Shown here: positions 7,169-13,624 of the stretch, piece by piece
Layout: every line of letters begins with the position of its first letter
Numbering within the stretch: position 1 is the stretch's first letter
From: Minisyncoccota bacterium
GTDB lineage: Bacteria; Patescibacteriota; Minisyncoccia; Phycocordibacterales; GCA-2747955
Direction of reading: 5' to 3'
Assembly: GCA_938010795.1 (NCBI GenBank)
Contig: CALLVB010000043.1
Span: 1 to 16,285, forward strand
DNA: 16,285 bases
Notes under the pieces: generated by a model
Databases searched by the model: none
Seen by the model: the letters and a program-made list of their open reading frames with translations, nothing else
Told to the model about the DNA's origin: nothing
Translations under genes and position numbers: made by a program

Positions 7169-7939
7169 CTATAAAAATACAACAACTAAGATTCCAATAA
7201 CTACACAATAAGGGATAAAGAGTTTCCAGTATTTTTCAACCCAAATGTTCATCAATTTAATAGAAATGAGTGAAGTTAAAAATCCAACAATAAAAATGAG
7301 TATGTACGTGGGGGTGGTGATGAGACTAAGATTTTCTGAGTCTAGCAGCCCAAGAGCTAATGTGGCTCCAATTGTTGGGATAGATAATAAAAAAGAAATT
7401 CGTACCGCTTCTGTTCGATTAAGACCAGCCCCAATTAAGTATGTGATTGTTGTTCCCGATCGAGAGAGTCCAGGAAATACAGCAAGTCCTTGTGCAATTC
7501 CAACTCCAGCTGTGTGAAGCCACGTAAAAGAACCTCCCTTGGTATGAGTACGCAATGATTCAGCGAGGTAAATAAGGGCTGCTGTTACGATTAACATAAT
7601 TCCAATAATGGTAAATGAAAGCGTGTCCTCAACAACAGGTTTAAGAAGAAGACCAAGTACTCCAGTAATGACTGTTGCTCCGATGAGTTGTACACCAAGA
7701 GCTCCTTGCTCATTTTCTTGCTTAAGGAGTAGTAATAAAACATCACGAGCGATTATTAGTAAGTCTTTAACATAGTAAACAATCACCGCTAGAAGAGATG
7801 AGGCATGTAGCCAAATTAACATAAACAGAGAATATTCAATGCCAAATATCCGTTCGGTGATGGCGATGTGCCCTGATGAAGAGATTGGTAAAAATTCAGT
7901 AAGCCCCTGAACCATAGCAACTAATAGTTGTTCAAACAT
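7169..7939 (-). CDS. uppP: Undecaprenyl-diphosphatase UppP (BacA family)
   Basis: From ATG at 7939 this is a 256-residue membrane protein of normal BacA/UppP length. MVQGLTEFLPISSSGHIAITE (about 9-29) is the family signature with the catalytic glutamate and the SSSGH loop. FPGLSRSGTT (155-164) is the second conserved PGxSRSxxT motif, followed by EAVRISFLLSIPTI. The enzyme removes a phosphate from undecaprenyl diphosphate outside the membrane, renewing the carrier used by peptidoglycan and surface-glycan synthesis. The frame stays open upstream, beyond 8089, but the family begins at MFEQLL, and TGT-TACAAT lies exactly six bases before that ATG. The extension also overlaps a candidate structured RNA and its terminator, so it is rejected. 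Placement beside the initiating sugar transferase fits a shared carrier pool. Confidence 0.95.
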   Translation of the reverse strand: MFEQLLVAMVQGLTEFLPISSSGHIAITERIFGIEYSLFMLIWLHASSLLAVIVYYVKDLLIIARDVLLLLLKQENEQGALGVQLIGATVITGVLGLLLKPVVEDTLSFTIIGIMLIVTAALIYLAESLRTHTKGGSFTWLHTAGVGIAQGLAVFPGLSRSGTTITYLIGAGLNRTEAVRISFLLSIPTIGATLALGLLDSENLSLITTPTYILIFIVGFLTSLISIKLMNIWVEKYWKLFIPYCVVIGILVVVFL

Positions 7940-7945
7940 ACAAAC

Positions 7946-7954
7946 ATTGTAACA
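7946..7954 (-). promoter_or_regulatory. Extended -10 of uppP, leaderless start
   Basis: TGT-TACAAT on the minus strand (hexamer 7946-7951) is followed by six bases and the uppP ATG at 7939. The U-tract of the upstream terminator abuts this element, so uppP appears to begin as a new transcript immediately after the preceding RNA ends. Confidence 0.55.
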
Positions 7955-8253
7955 AAAAGAAAGGCCCATCTTCTTCCAATGATATTTGTTGAAGATGAGC
8001 CGGCTAGGGACCGGGTACATACCGGTCGGTTTTAGGAATGCCTCATTGTGAGACATACGATGTTCCGCCATATCGGGCGGACTGCCCAATTCGTATATAA
8101 CCGTAAGGTTTGACGAAGGGGCTCTATGCGCGCCGTAATATCGCGGAAGATCTCCGCCGCGGCGCTTCCGGTGTCCGTTGTTGAGTATAGGTAAGGATCA
8201 GACTTCTCAAATCAAACGGTTTGCGATACCCGAACAAACTGATCTGTAAGGGC
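7955..8253 (-). ncRNA. Candidate structured non-coding RNA, about 300 nt, family not recognised
   Basis: This 350-base gap between uppP and the sugar transferase has no convincing protein gene. On the minus strand it has a promoter (8260-8288), a predicted start near 8253, and an intrinsic terminator at 7963-8001. Between them, successive hairpins can be drawn: 8239-8244 with 8196-8201; GCGCCG with CGGCGC enclosing GCGGA/TCCGC (about 8125-8165); an AACC-GGTT hairpin (8099-8110); ATACGA with TCGTAT enclosing CCGCC/GGCGG (about 8056-8095); ATG-CTCA with TGAG-CAT (about 8038-8056); and GACCGG-TA with TA-CCGGTC (about 8008-8027). G+C is raised (36 of 60 at 8101-8160) against roughly 35-40% around it. 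No RNase P, tmRNA, 6S or SRP consensus was seen. Longest in-frame stretches look accidental. Confidence 0.6.
7963..8001 (-). terminator. Intrinsic terminator of the candidate RNA
   Basis: On the minus strand GGCTCATCTTC (8001-7991) pairs with GAAGATGGGCC (7973-7963) over eleven positions with one G-U pair. The loop is 17 bases, and TTTCTTTTTG follows. It separates the upstream RNA from uppP. Confidence 0.7.
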
Positions 8254-8259
8254 AAAAAC

Positions 8260-8288
8260 ATCATAAACCATTTTTTGTCATTTGACAA
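8260..8288 (-). promoter_or_regulatory. Sigma70-type promoter for the candidate RNA, overlapped by an inverted repeat
   Basis: On the minus strand TTGTCA (8283-8288, five of six) and TATGAT (8260-8265, five of six) are separated by exactly 17 bases. The start is predicted near 8253. The -35 lies in a perfect inverted repeat, TTTGTCA-TT-TGACAAA (8274-8289), which ends at the last base before the stop codon of the sugar transferase gene. The repeat could be an operator. Confidence 0.6.
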
Positions 8289-8289
8289 A

Positions 8290-9597
8290 TTATCGTACTC
8301 CTGCCTTTAAAAGAATGGTTTTGATAGTTCGCAAAATAATAAGTACATCAAATAGGATAGATTGATGTTCAAGATAATAGAGATCATACCCTAGTCGTTC
8401 TTTTGCTTCTTCACTATTAAGTGGTGCATGTTTTTGTTTGATCTGTGCCCAACCAGTGATGCCTGGTTTTGCAAAGAGACGTAATTTATACAGCTCTAAT
8501 TGTTCTTCCATCTCTTGTTGTTCTGATTCTAAGATGGCACGTGGTCCAACCAAAGAAATATCCCCTTTCAGTAAGTTAAGTGCTTGAGGTAATTCATCAA
8601 TACGGAGTGCCCGAATTATTTTTCCTAGCTTGGTGATCTGTGTATGGTTGTCTCCATCCCATGAAGTACCGTCTTTAACGCTCATACTTCTGAGTTTGTA
8701 CATAGTAAATGGTTTTCCAAATTGCCCTGCCCGTGTGTGAATAAAAAAGAGGTCAATAGAACGTTCTTCAATAACCATCCAGATAAGAATAAACGGTATA
8801 AGCACTAATAGTGTAGTGAGTAAAATAATTGCTGCACATATATCGAGAAGCCGCTTAGTAAAAACAAAAAAACGATTTGGTTGAGATACGCGTTTGATAA
8901 ACCACTCGTGCGAAATCTGTTCAATGTTTACTCGTCCAAAGAGTTGCTCAGTTATTTTGTTTGAATCGACTATCTGGTAATTATTAAATACGAGACTGTG
9001 TATTTGTTGTGCATGTGATTGAAAGAGTTTGTCTTTGTAGTCAACGAGAATAAGTGTCGAGGGTGGGTATTGAGATATGGTGTTAAGTTTGTCCCACGCA
9101 AGGGTTTGAATAACAGAGAATCCATAAAAGTTTTTTGTTGAAAATATTGTTTCTAACTCAGATAAGTCTCCTACTAACACAACATCTTTCGATATAGGAC
9201 GTAGTTTGTGAAAAAAGTATCGACGCCACCACCATACAGCAAACGAGAAAAATATTAGAAAGAGGGCCAGATTGGTTTTAGGAGTGAGGCCTAAAAATGG
9301 GATTAAATAAAATAATCCCACAGCGCACCCGGTTCCGATACTTTGTGTGACAAGAAGTGTATCAGCTATTGAGCGTTTAATAGTCAGAAACTCTTCATCA
9401 TATAACCCAGCTATAAAAAAGATAAGTACCCAAAGTGCAAACAACACCGTAAATGGGTAGAGGTGTTCGGTATAAAAGGTTGATTGTGGGATTGCAAAAT
9501 GCCTAACGGTCAATGCTACCCAAAGGGAGGCAAAAAATATTGCTGCATCTCCTAAGAATAAGAAGAGCGCATTGTGTCCTAGTCTCATACTACTCAT
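8290..9597 (-). CDS. Polyprenyl-phosphate sugar-1-phosphate transferase (initiating glycosyltransferase, WbaP/WcaJ type)
   Basis: A 435-residue protein. The first 130 residues hold about four membrane helices. Residues 135-225 form a soluble domain of the CoA-binding-like kind common in this family. The C-terminal bacterial sugar transferase domain starts at KRLLDICAAIILL (248-260). Its signatures are GKPFTMYKLRSM (294-305), RIDELPQALNLL (332-343, with the catalytic D-E pair), LVGPR (349-353), KPGITGWAQ (377-385) and GYDLYYLEHQSILFD (403-417). By family, it moves a sugar-1-phosphate from a nucleotide sugar to undecaprenyl phosphate, the first step of glycan-unit assembly at the inner leaflet. 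The sugar is unknown. TGA-TATACT lies exactly six bases before ATG at 9597. A second ATG three codons in has no better support. Confidence 0.93.
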   Translation of the reverse strand: MSSMRLGHNALFLFLGDAAIFFASLWVALTVRHFAIPQSTFYTEHLYPFTVLFALWVLIFFIAGLYDEEFLTIKRSIADTLLVTQSIGTGCAVGLFYLIPFLGLTPKTNLALFLIFFSFAVWWWRRYFFHKLRPISKDVVLVGDLSELETIFSTKNFYGFSVIQTLAWDKLNTISQYPPSTLILVDYKDKLFQSHAQQIHSLVFNNYQIVDSNKITEQLFGRVNIEQISHEWFIKRVSQPNRFFVFTKRLLDICAAIILLTTLLVLIPFILIWMVIEERSIDLFFIHTRAGQFGKPFTMYKLRSMSVKDGTSWDGDNHTQITKLGKIIRALRIDELPQALNLLKGDISLVGPRAILESEQQEMEEQLELYKLRLFAKPGITGWAQIKQKHAPLNSEEAKERLGYDLYYLEHQSILFDVLIILRTIKTILLKAGVR

Positions 9598-9603
9598 AAG
9601 GAA

Positions 9604-9612
9604 AGTATATCA
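9604..9612 (-). promoter_or_regulatory. Extended -10 of the initiating transferase gene
   Basis: TGA-TATACT on the minus strand (hexamer 9604-9609), six bases before the ATG at 9597. The predicted transcript begins on the start codon. There is no Shine-Dalgarno. Confidence 0.5.
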
Positions 9613-9627
9613 TTCAGATAATAAATA

Positions 9628-9647
9628 GAGAGATCCGCTATTCTCTC
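9628..9647 (-). terminator. Possible weak terminator after the lamin-tail protein gene
   Basis: On the minus strand GAGAGA pairs with TCTCTC around an eight-base loop, followed by TATTTATTAT. It lies just past the stop at 9655. The stem is short and not G+C rich, so this is tentative. Confidence 0.35.
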
Positions 9648-9654
9648 CGGTAGA

Positions 9655-11157
9655 TTATAATTTTTCAATTTCTGCCAAAGGGGCATGTTCTTTGTGATAT
9701 TTTCTAAGCTCCCATAACCCAAATGACCCAGTCGCAACTACTAGTATGACAAATAATCCAATCTCAAAAGTAGAAAACCTTTTGCGTTGGATTGTGCCAA
9801 GAGAAGCAGCTTGGCTGGTATTGAGTTCAGGGTATTTTAACTTAGCTGTAGTAGTGGCTTGTTCGATTGATTTTGGGATGCCAATATACACAATTTGTTT
9901 TTCGGTTGTGCTCTCAGGTGCTGGCTCTTCAGGTAGCACTGAGTCAGCTTCTTGTGGTGCGGTCCGTAGAGCGATTTGCTTTTTGATTTGCTCCACTGCT
10001 CCATGATACGAGGCAACTAGGTAATCGTTTGGTGCTCGCAAGTGTATTCGGTGAGCGTCAGAGAGTTGTAACCCTAAGGCTTTTGCGTTTAAAACTATTT
10101 TGGATTCCCCAGCGATAAAACTCTCTTCTGGAAACAGAAATAGTTGATTGTTTGTATGAAGACTAAACCCAGAAAACTCAATAGTGTGCGGACTTTTATT
10201 TTTGATAAGAACTGTTTGATCCTCGAATGATGCGGTGAGAGAGATTTCTGGAGGAACTACGGTCACGAGAAAGTGGTCAGTATGGCTGTACTTACCTGAA
10301 GTTATCTTAAGAGTTCCCGTATAGGTACCCGGTCCGGTGTAATGATGAATGACCTGGTTCCCTTTTTTACTGGTCCCGTCACCAAAGTTCCATAGATAGG
10401 TCGGCTCATCGAGTATTCCTCCAGCAAACCCATATCCTGTTCCAGAAAAAATAAACGGTACTCCTACAAGCATAGTTCTGTCTAATCCCGCGTCAGCCTT
10501 GATAGTTTTTTCTTTATATTCAGGGTCTGCGAGTTTAATATACGCTGCTGGTATGTCCGGAATAGAACCTTCAGTTATATGGGAGTCTTCTTTTGTTGTG
10601 TCTTCGTGAGACTCTTCATTCTCATTGTTTGTAATAAATAATGTGTTTGCGTATCCTGGGGTTGGATTGCTCGCACGCCAAATATTTTCAACTATTCCCA
10701 AGGTTGATCCATCACCATTCCCTCCCCAATCAGGATTGTATTCAAACCCAACAACGAGTTCATCATCATTCGAGATAATCTCGAGAAGCTCGCCGGTATT
10801 AACTAGTGTAAAACTAGAGTCAAAAAGTAGTCCTGGAAACCCAGGATGTTTTTCTAAAAATTTTGTGGGATTATCAGCGATAATCGCATATCCGTCCGTT
10901 GGTAATGCCCACCCAAAAGACTCATTGGTTTGAGACAAGCGATGGTTTTTGTCAGATTCTCTAAAGATGTATCCTTCGACAGAGACTGATTGTTCAGACT
11001 GATTATATAGTTCAACCCATTCGTATCCACCATCAACCCCTTCTGGATTATATTGAATTTCATTAATAATAATTTGTGCATGTGTCATGACCGGTGAGAG
11101 TAGTAACAGAACAAACCCTCCACACATCATTGTGTTGTATATACATTTCTTTCCCAT
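9655..11157 (-). CDS. Exported lamin-tail-domain / PKD-domain protein with C-terminal membrane anchor
   Basis: A 500-residue protein. Residues 1-27 are a signal peptide: KK near the start, a hydrophobic FVLLLLSPV core, and THA-Q as a likely cleavage site. An extracellular lamin-tail domain follows (about 28-150: IIINEIQYNPEG, YEWVELYNQSEQSV, STLGI, ASNPTPGYANT). A PKD-type beta-sandwich comes next, with YLWNFGDGT near 255 and HHYTGPGTYTGTLKI. A second, weaker lamin-tail-like sandwich occupies about 300-390. A low-complexity Pro/Glu/Thr linker and a single helix (about 464-483) with a charged cytoplasmic tail close the protein. The layout is that of a surface protein held in the membrane; binding or adhesion is plausible but unproven. 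ATG at 11157 is preferred to the internal ATGs because it supplies the basic residues of the signal peptide. Confidence 0.85.
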   Translation of the reverse strand: MGKKCIYNTMMCGGFVLLLLSPVMTHAQIIINEIQYNPEGVDGGYEWVELYNQSEQSVSVEGYIFRESDKNHRLSQTNESFGWALPTDGYAIIADNPTKFLEKHPGFPGLLFDSSFTLVNTGELLEIISNDDELVVGFEYNPDWGGNGDGSTLGIVENIWRASNPTPGYANTLFITNNENEESHEDTTKEDSHITEGSIPDIPAAYIKLADPEYKEKTIKADAGLDRTMLVGVPFIFSGTGYGFAGGILDEPTYLWNFGDGTSKKGNQVIHHYTGPGTYTGTLKITSGKYSHTDHFLVTVVPPEISLTASFEDQTVLIKNKSPHTIEFSGFSLHTNNQLFLFPEESFIAGESKIVLNAKALGLQLSDAHRIHLRAPNDYLVASYHGAVEQIKKQIALRTAPQEADSVLPEEPAPESTTEKQIVYIGIPKSIEQATTTAKLKYPELNTSQAASLGTIQRKRFSTFEIGLFVILVVATGSFGLWELRKYHKEHAPLAEIEKL

Positions 11158-11214
11158 AATTTTTATACTGTACTAAATTTTTAGAACACACCATTTTACA
11201 AATTGGATATAGAA

Positions 11215-11241
11215 AAACCCGAAGGCTTTGCCTTCGGGTTT
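11215..11241 (-). terminator. Intrinsic terminator of yidC
   Basis: AAACCCGAAGGC and GCCTTCGGGTTT form a perfect 12-base-pair stem with a three-base loop. On the minus strand it is followed by TTC and then AT-rich sequence. It lies 9 bases beyond the yidC stop at 11251. T-rich bases also follow it on the plus strand, though no plus-strand gene ends here. Confidence 0.88.
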
Positions 11242-11250
11242 ATTTATTTT

Positions 11251-12006
11251 TTATACTTCTTGAGTTGCTTTAGGTTTTCTCTTAATGATTGAGTCTTGGA
11301 GGAGAATATATAAGTTGGTTGCAATAAAGTACAGACCAATTACTGAAGAAATATAGGCTACAAATACAATCAAGATAGGTAGTCCGTATTTCATTTGTAC
11401 TTGTAGGGTTTTTCCAAAGTCAGCTCCTAGTGCGCCAAACCGGTTTCCATTTTTAGATACATCTACTTTCCCCATTGAGAAGTGCAGATAAATATATTGA
11501 GTGATTCCAGCTAGTAGTGCCAGAATGATACTTTTACCACTAATATCAAAGAAGTTAAGGAACGTCATCCGCACCGTTTCAGGAGCAGTTACAAATGGGT
11601 AGAGAATATCAGTTTTAACTTCAGGTAGTCCCCCGTTTAAAAAGATCCAGTAGAGCGCCAAGAAAATAGGAATCTGAATAATGAGTGTTCCAAATGATGA
11701 AAAGGGTTTAATTCCATATTCTCTATAAATCTCGAGAGTTTTCTTGCCCATTTCTTGACGTTGTTCGGTCGTAGGATCTTTGATTTTTTTAAACTCTGCT
11801 TGGATTGCGTCTAGTTCTGGTTTGGCAACCTTCATGGCTTCTTGTGTTTTTACCGCTCCTTTTGCTAGCGGGAACATTGCTGCCTTAACTAAGATCGTAA
11901 TAAGTACCACCGCAACTCCAAGGTCAACCCATGAAAACGTACCCATCAAAAAGATAAGTGCATTGTAGATCGGGTTATAAATTATTGTATTAAAGAGTGA
12001 AATCAT
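11251..12006 (-). CDS. yidC: Membrane protein insertase YidC/Oxa1
   Basis: A 251-residue YidC of the short type, without the large periplasmic domain of E. coli. NPIYNALIFLMG leads into the first core helix, VDLGVAVVLITILVKAAMFPLAKGAVKTQEAM (28-59). The groove position usually filled by arginine is a lysine here (K41). The helical hairpin PELDAIQAEFKKIKDP (63-78) follows, then KTLEIYREYGIKPFSSFGTLIIQIPIFLALYWIF (89-122), a very typical YidC block, and two more helices with a basic tail. It inserts and folds membrane proteins, alone or with SecYEG. There is no signal-peptidase lipobox. TAGAAT (12016-12021) lies nine bases before ATG, without a Shine-Dalgarno. It is not beside rnpA or rpmH, as it often is in other bacteria. 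Confidence 0.95.
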   Translation of the reverse strand: MISLFNTIIYNPIYNALIFLMGTFSWVDLGVAVVLITILVKAAMFPLAKGAVKTQEAMKVAKPELDAIQAEFKKIKDPTTEQRQEMGKKTLEIYREYGIKPFSSFGTLIIQIPIFLALYWIFLNGGLPEVKTDILYPFVTAPETVRMTFLNFFDISGKSIILALLAGITQYIYLHFSMGKVDVSKNGNRFGALGADFGKTLQVQMKYGLPILIVFVAYISSVIGLYFIATNLYILLQDSIIKRKPKATQEV

Positions 12007-12082
12007 AATGTTGGAATTCTACCCCAAACCCATAAAATAAGCGAACGGGGGCTGTTTGAGAAGACAGTAGGGTCTGTTGAGA

Positions 12083-12595
12083 TTAGTTTCCGAAAGGATT
12101 ATAAAAATGTTTTTTATTTTTAAGCTTATTGTAGTTTTGTTTCGAACGTCTCTCGTTTTTTATTTCAGCATCTCTTCTAATGTGTTTTGAAAGGTAAAAC
12201 ATAATTGCAAAGAAATAAACATATCCCATGATAGTGAGTGAATATTCAATTTCTACAAACAGTAAATACCACAGCCAAGACACAATACATAAAAAGACTA
12301 GTAAGAAAATCCCGTCTCTTTTTTTCAAAGGAATGTTTTTCCCCTCGTTGTGTTTAATAAAGACCCGTAAAGACATTCCCATAAAAGTAGTTGTCATTAG
12401 TAGCAATAACCACCCAAAAAACCTTGGGTCATTTGTTGTTGGGATAGAAAAGGGCTCAAGTACTGAATGTATCTTGTGAATGAAAGGAGGTATGTCACCA
12501 ATAATTTCCCGGTAAGCACCAATGATAATAACTACAATACTAATTACTAGTAGTGCTCCATGTGCACTGTCCTCTTTGGTAAAAGGTAAATTCAT
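12083..12595 (-). CDS. Small polytopic membrane protein, unknown function
   Basis: Not recognised. A 170-residue protein with about four hydrophobic helices (12-30, 60-80, 95-115, 119-137). The long basic, asparagine-rich tail (RRDAEIKNERRSKQNYNKLKNKK) should lie in the cytoplasm. The start at 12595 is supported by a perfect extended -10, TGA-TATAAT (hexamer 12603-12608), seven bases upstream, so the leader is about one base. Most of that -10 falls within the end of the 89-bp repeat at 12602-12690. It lies upstream of yidC in the same direction, 76 bases apart; a shared transcript is possible, though yidC has its own -10-like box. Confidence 0.7.
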   Translation of the reverse strand: MNLPFTKEDSAHGALLVISIVVIIIGAYREIIGDIPPFIHKIHSVLEPFSIPTTNDPRFFGWLLLLMTTTFMGMSLRVFIKHNEGKNIPLKKRDGIFLLVFLCIVSWLWYLLFVEIEYSLTIMGYVYFFAIMFYLSKHIRRDAEIKNERRSKQNYNKLKNKKHFYNPFGN

Positions 12596-12601
12596 TTTTA
12601 A

Positions 12602-12690
12602 AATTATATCAAAATAAGATAACCCTTATGGACTATCTTGGAATATACGTGCTAGAGATATGGGACGACGTTAGAACTTTTTATGAATAA
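12602..12690. repeat. 89-bp direct repeat, copy A
   Basis: It matches 13496-13584 without gaps at 78 of 89 positions, and ten of the eleven differences are transitions. It holds a ten-position hairpin, 12616-12625 with 12630-12639. On the minus strand this reads as eight Watson-Crick and two G-U pairs around an AUAA loop, followed by ATTTTG. It starts directly beyond the terminator of the 12733-13407 gene and ends inside the promoter of the 12083-12595 gene. Confidence 0.85.
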
Positions 12691-12691
12691 A

Positions 12692-12719
12692 AAAGACCCT
12701 CACCAAAATGAGAATCTTT
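12692..12719 (-). terminator. Intrinsic terminator of the 12733-13407 gene
   Basis: On the minus strand AAAGATTCTCA pairs with TGAGGGTCTTT (11 positions, two G-U) around a six-base loop, followed by TTT. It begins 14 bases beyond the stop codon at 12733. Confidence 0.8.
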
Positions 12720-12732
12720 AGTTTATATGTGA

Positions 12733-13407
12733 TTAAGTACTCATCTCGGGAATACGAACAATGAATACATCATCTAGATCAAAAGCAACTGGACTACCGA
12801 TCACATTCTGAATACATGTGGTCGCTTCTAATCGAGTCTCTCGATCGTTAGGACTAAGAGTCCAGTAAAATATATGGTCAAATCCACCTTTGCGACAAAT
12901 AGGTAACATGCCCACATGAATAAATATCCTCGCAATTAAACGTGGAGTCTTTTTATTCATCTCAGTAATCAACGCTGGTGCCATGTATGGCGGAACATTG
13001 AGGAAGCCGAGGGTAAGCCAGCGATTCATAATTGACTCATAACTCAGGTGTCCTTTTGAAAAGCCTAATTGTCGTGGTGTAATTTCTCGAAAATACATCC
13101 TCTGTGAAGGCTCAAATCGTGAGCTGTATTTTCCGTGAGCCATTATCTCCTTTGCGGCGGAACGGACTTTTATCTTCTTTCTGAATAAGAGATCTACAAC
13201 ATCGTCTCGATGCGATGGTTCAAAATCCGCACTTAACATCAAAAAATTTCCAGAGAAAGAGTCTCTAGTCATCCATGGATTCACACCCCAGATCAATCCT
13301 TGAGCTTGTCTCTTAGAGAGTTGACCCTGGTCTGCCTTAAAGCCTATTTCTTTTATCTGAGCAGGAGTGGCTTGATTATCCCAGTCATCTTGATTGAATC
13401 TTTTCAT
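12733..13407 (-). CDS. Hypothetical soluble protein, not recognised
   Basis: A 224-residue protein with no signal peptide or membrane helix; no known domain was recognised. It is rich in basic and aromatic residues. The N-terminal segment (PAQIKEIGFKADQGQLSKRQAQGLIWG, residues 15-41) looks helical. The tail ends in a strand-like DVFIVRIPEMST. The start is set by AAAGGA about eight bases before ATG at 13407. A perfect 7-base inverted repeat (13428-13444) lies upstream. The gene has its own terminator and sits between two copies of an 89-bp repeat. The N-terminal pattern (K-IG, then a gap, then S/P-x-x-Q/V-x-x-x-L-x-W) is loosely shared with the next gene, at 13625-13948, so the two may be distant paralogues. 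Function cannot be stated. Confidence 0.7.
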   Translation of the reverse strand: MKRFNQDDWDNQATPAQIKEIGFKADQGQLSKRQAQGLIWGVNPWMTRDSFSGNFLMLSADFEPSHRDDVVDLLFRKKIKVRSAAKEIMAHGKYSSRFEPSQRMYFREITPRQLGFSKGHLSYESIMNRWLTLGFLNVPPYMAPALITEMNKKTPRLIARIFIHVGMLPICRKGGFDHIFYWTLSPNDRETRLEATTCIQNVIGSPVAFDLDDVFIVRIPEMST

Positions 13408-13427
13408 TATTCAATTCCTTTGTAAAC

Positions 13428-13444
13428 GTTTAGATTGTCTAAAC
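13428..13444. promoter_or_regulatory. Palindromic operator-like site upstream of the 12733-13407 gene
   Basis: GTTTAGA-TTG-TCTAAAC is a perfect inverted repeat with 7-base arms, ending 21 bases before the start codon. It lies between weak -35 (TTGTTT) and -10 (TACAAA) candidates on the minus strand. A dimeric repressor bound here would block transcription. An RNA hairpin is the alternative. Confidence 0.45.
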
Positions 13445-13495
13445 AACAGTCAGTCTCTGTGTGAGAGCAACAAAATGATTAAAACATTAATATGT

Positions 13496-13584
13496 AATTA
13501 TGTCAAAACAAAATAGCCCTTACGGACTATTTTGAAATATACGGGCTAGAGATGTGGGACGATGTTAGAACTTTTTATGAATAG
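13496..13584. repeat. 89-bp direct repeat, copy B
   Basis: Partner of 12602-12690, 894 bases away. The hairpin 13510-13519 with 13524-13533 reads on the minus strand as a ten-pair stem closed by a GUAA (GNRA) loop and followed by GTTTTG, so it may end transcripts. One stem pair changes from G-C in copy A to A-T here on both sides, a compensating change. The copy lies directly beyond the terminator of the 13625-13948 gene. Confidence 0.85.
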
Positions 13585-13586
13585 AA

Positions 13587-13622
13587 AAAGCCCCAAGAGG
13601 CTTGATCAAAGCCTGAGGCTTT
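13587..13622 (-). terminator. Intrinsic terminator of the 13625-13948 gene
   Basis: On the minus strand AAAGCCTCA pairs with TGGGGCTTT, with an inner GGCTT-TGATC-AAGCC hairpin, followed by TTC. It begins directly beyond the stop codon at 13625. Confidence 0.82.
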
Positions 13623-13624
13623 AT

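Noticed and set aside
7940..8190. Open frame upstream of and in frame with uppP (about 84 codons, starts possible from 8089)
   Set aside because: UppP proteins start at the MFEQLL position, a promoter box sits directly before that ATG, and the extension has no ribosome site. It coincides with strong RNA stems and a terminator; an open frame by chance is likelier at this higher G+C.
7955..8253. RNase P RNA, tmRNA, 6S or SRP RNA identity for the structured gap
   Set aside because: No GAGGAAAGUCC or GGUAAGAG blocks (RNase P), no tRNA-like ends with CCA or tag frame (tmRNA), no SRP tetraloop core; size and shape do not suit 6S. A covariance search could overturn this.
8120..8263. 46-codon frame on the minus strand starting near 8263 within the candidate RNA
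   Set aside because: It starts inside the -10 region, upstream of the predicted transcript start, has no ribosome site, and its product (basic, Pro/Arg-rich) reads like translation of G+C-rich stems.
12602..13584. CRISPR array or insertion sequence at the 89-bp repeats
   Set aside because: Only two copies, 894 bases apart, with a gene between; no transposase, terminal inverted repeats or spacer-sized periodicity.
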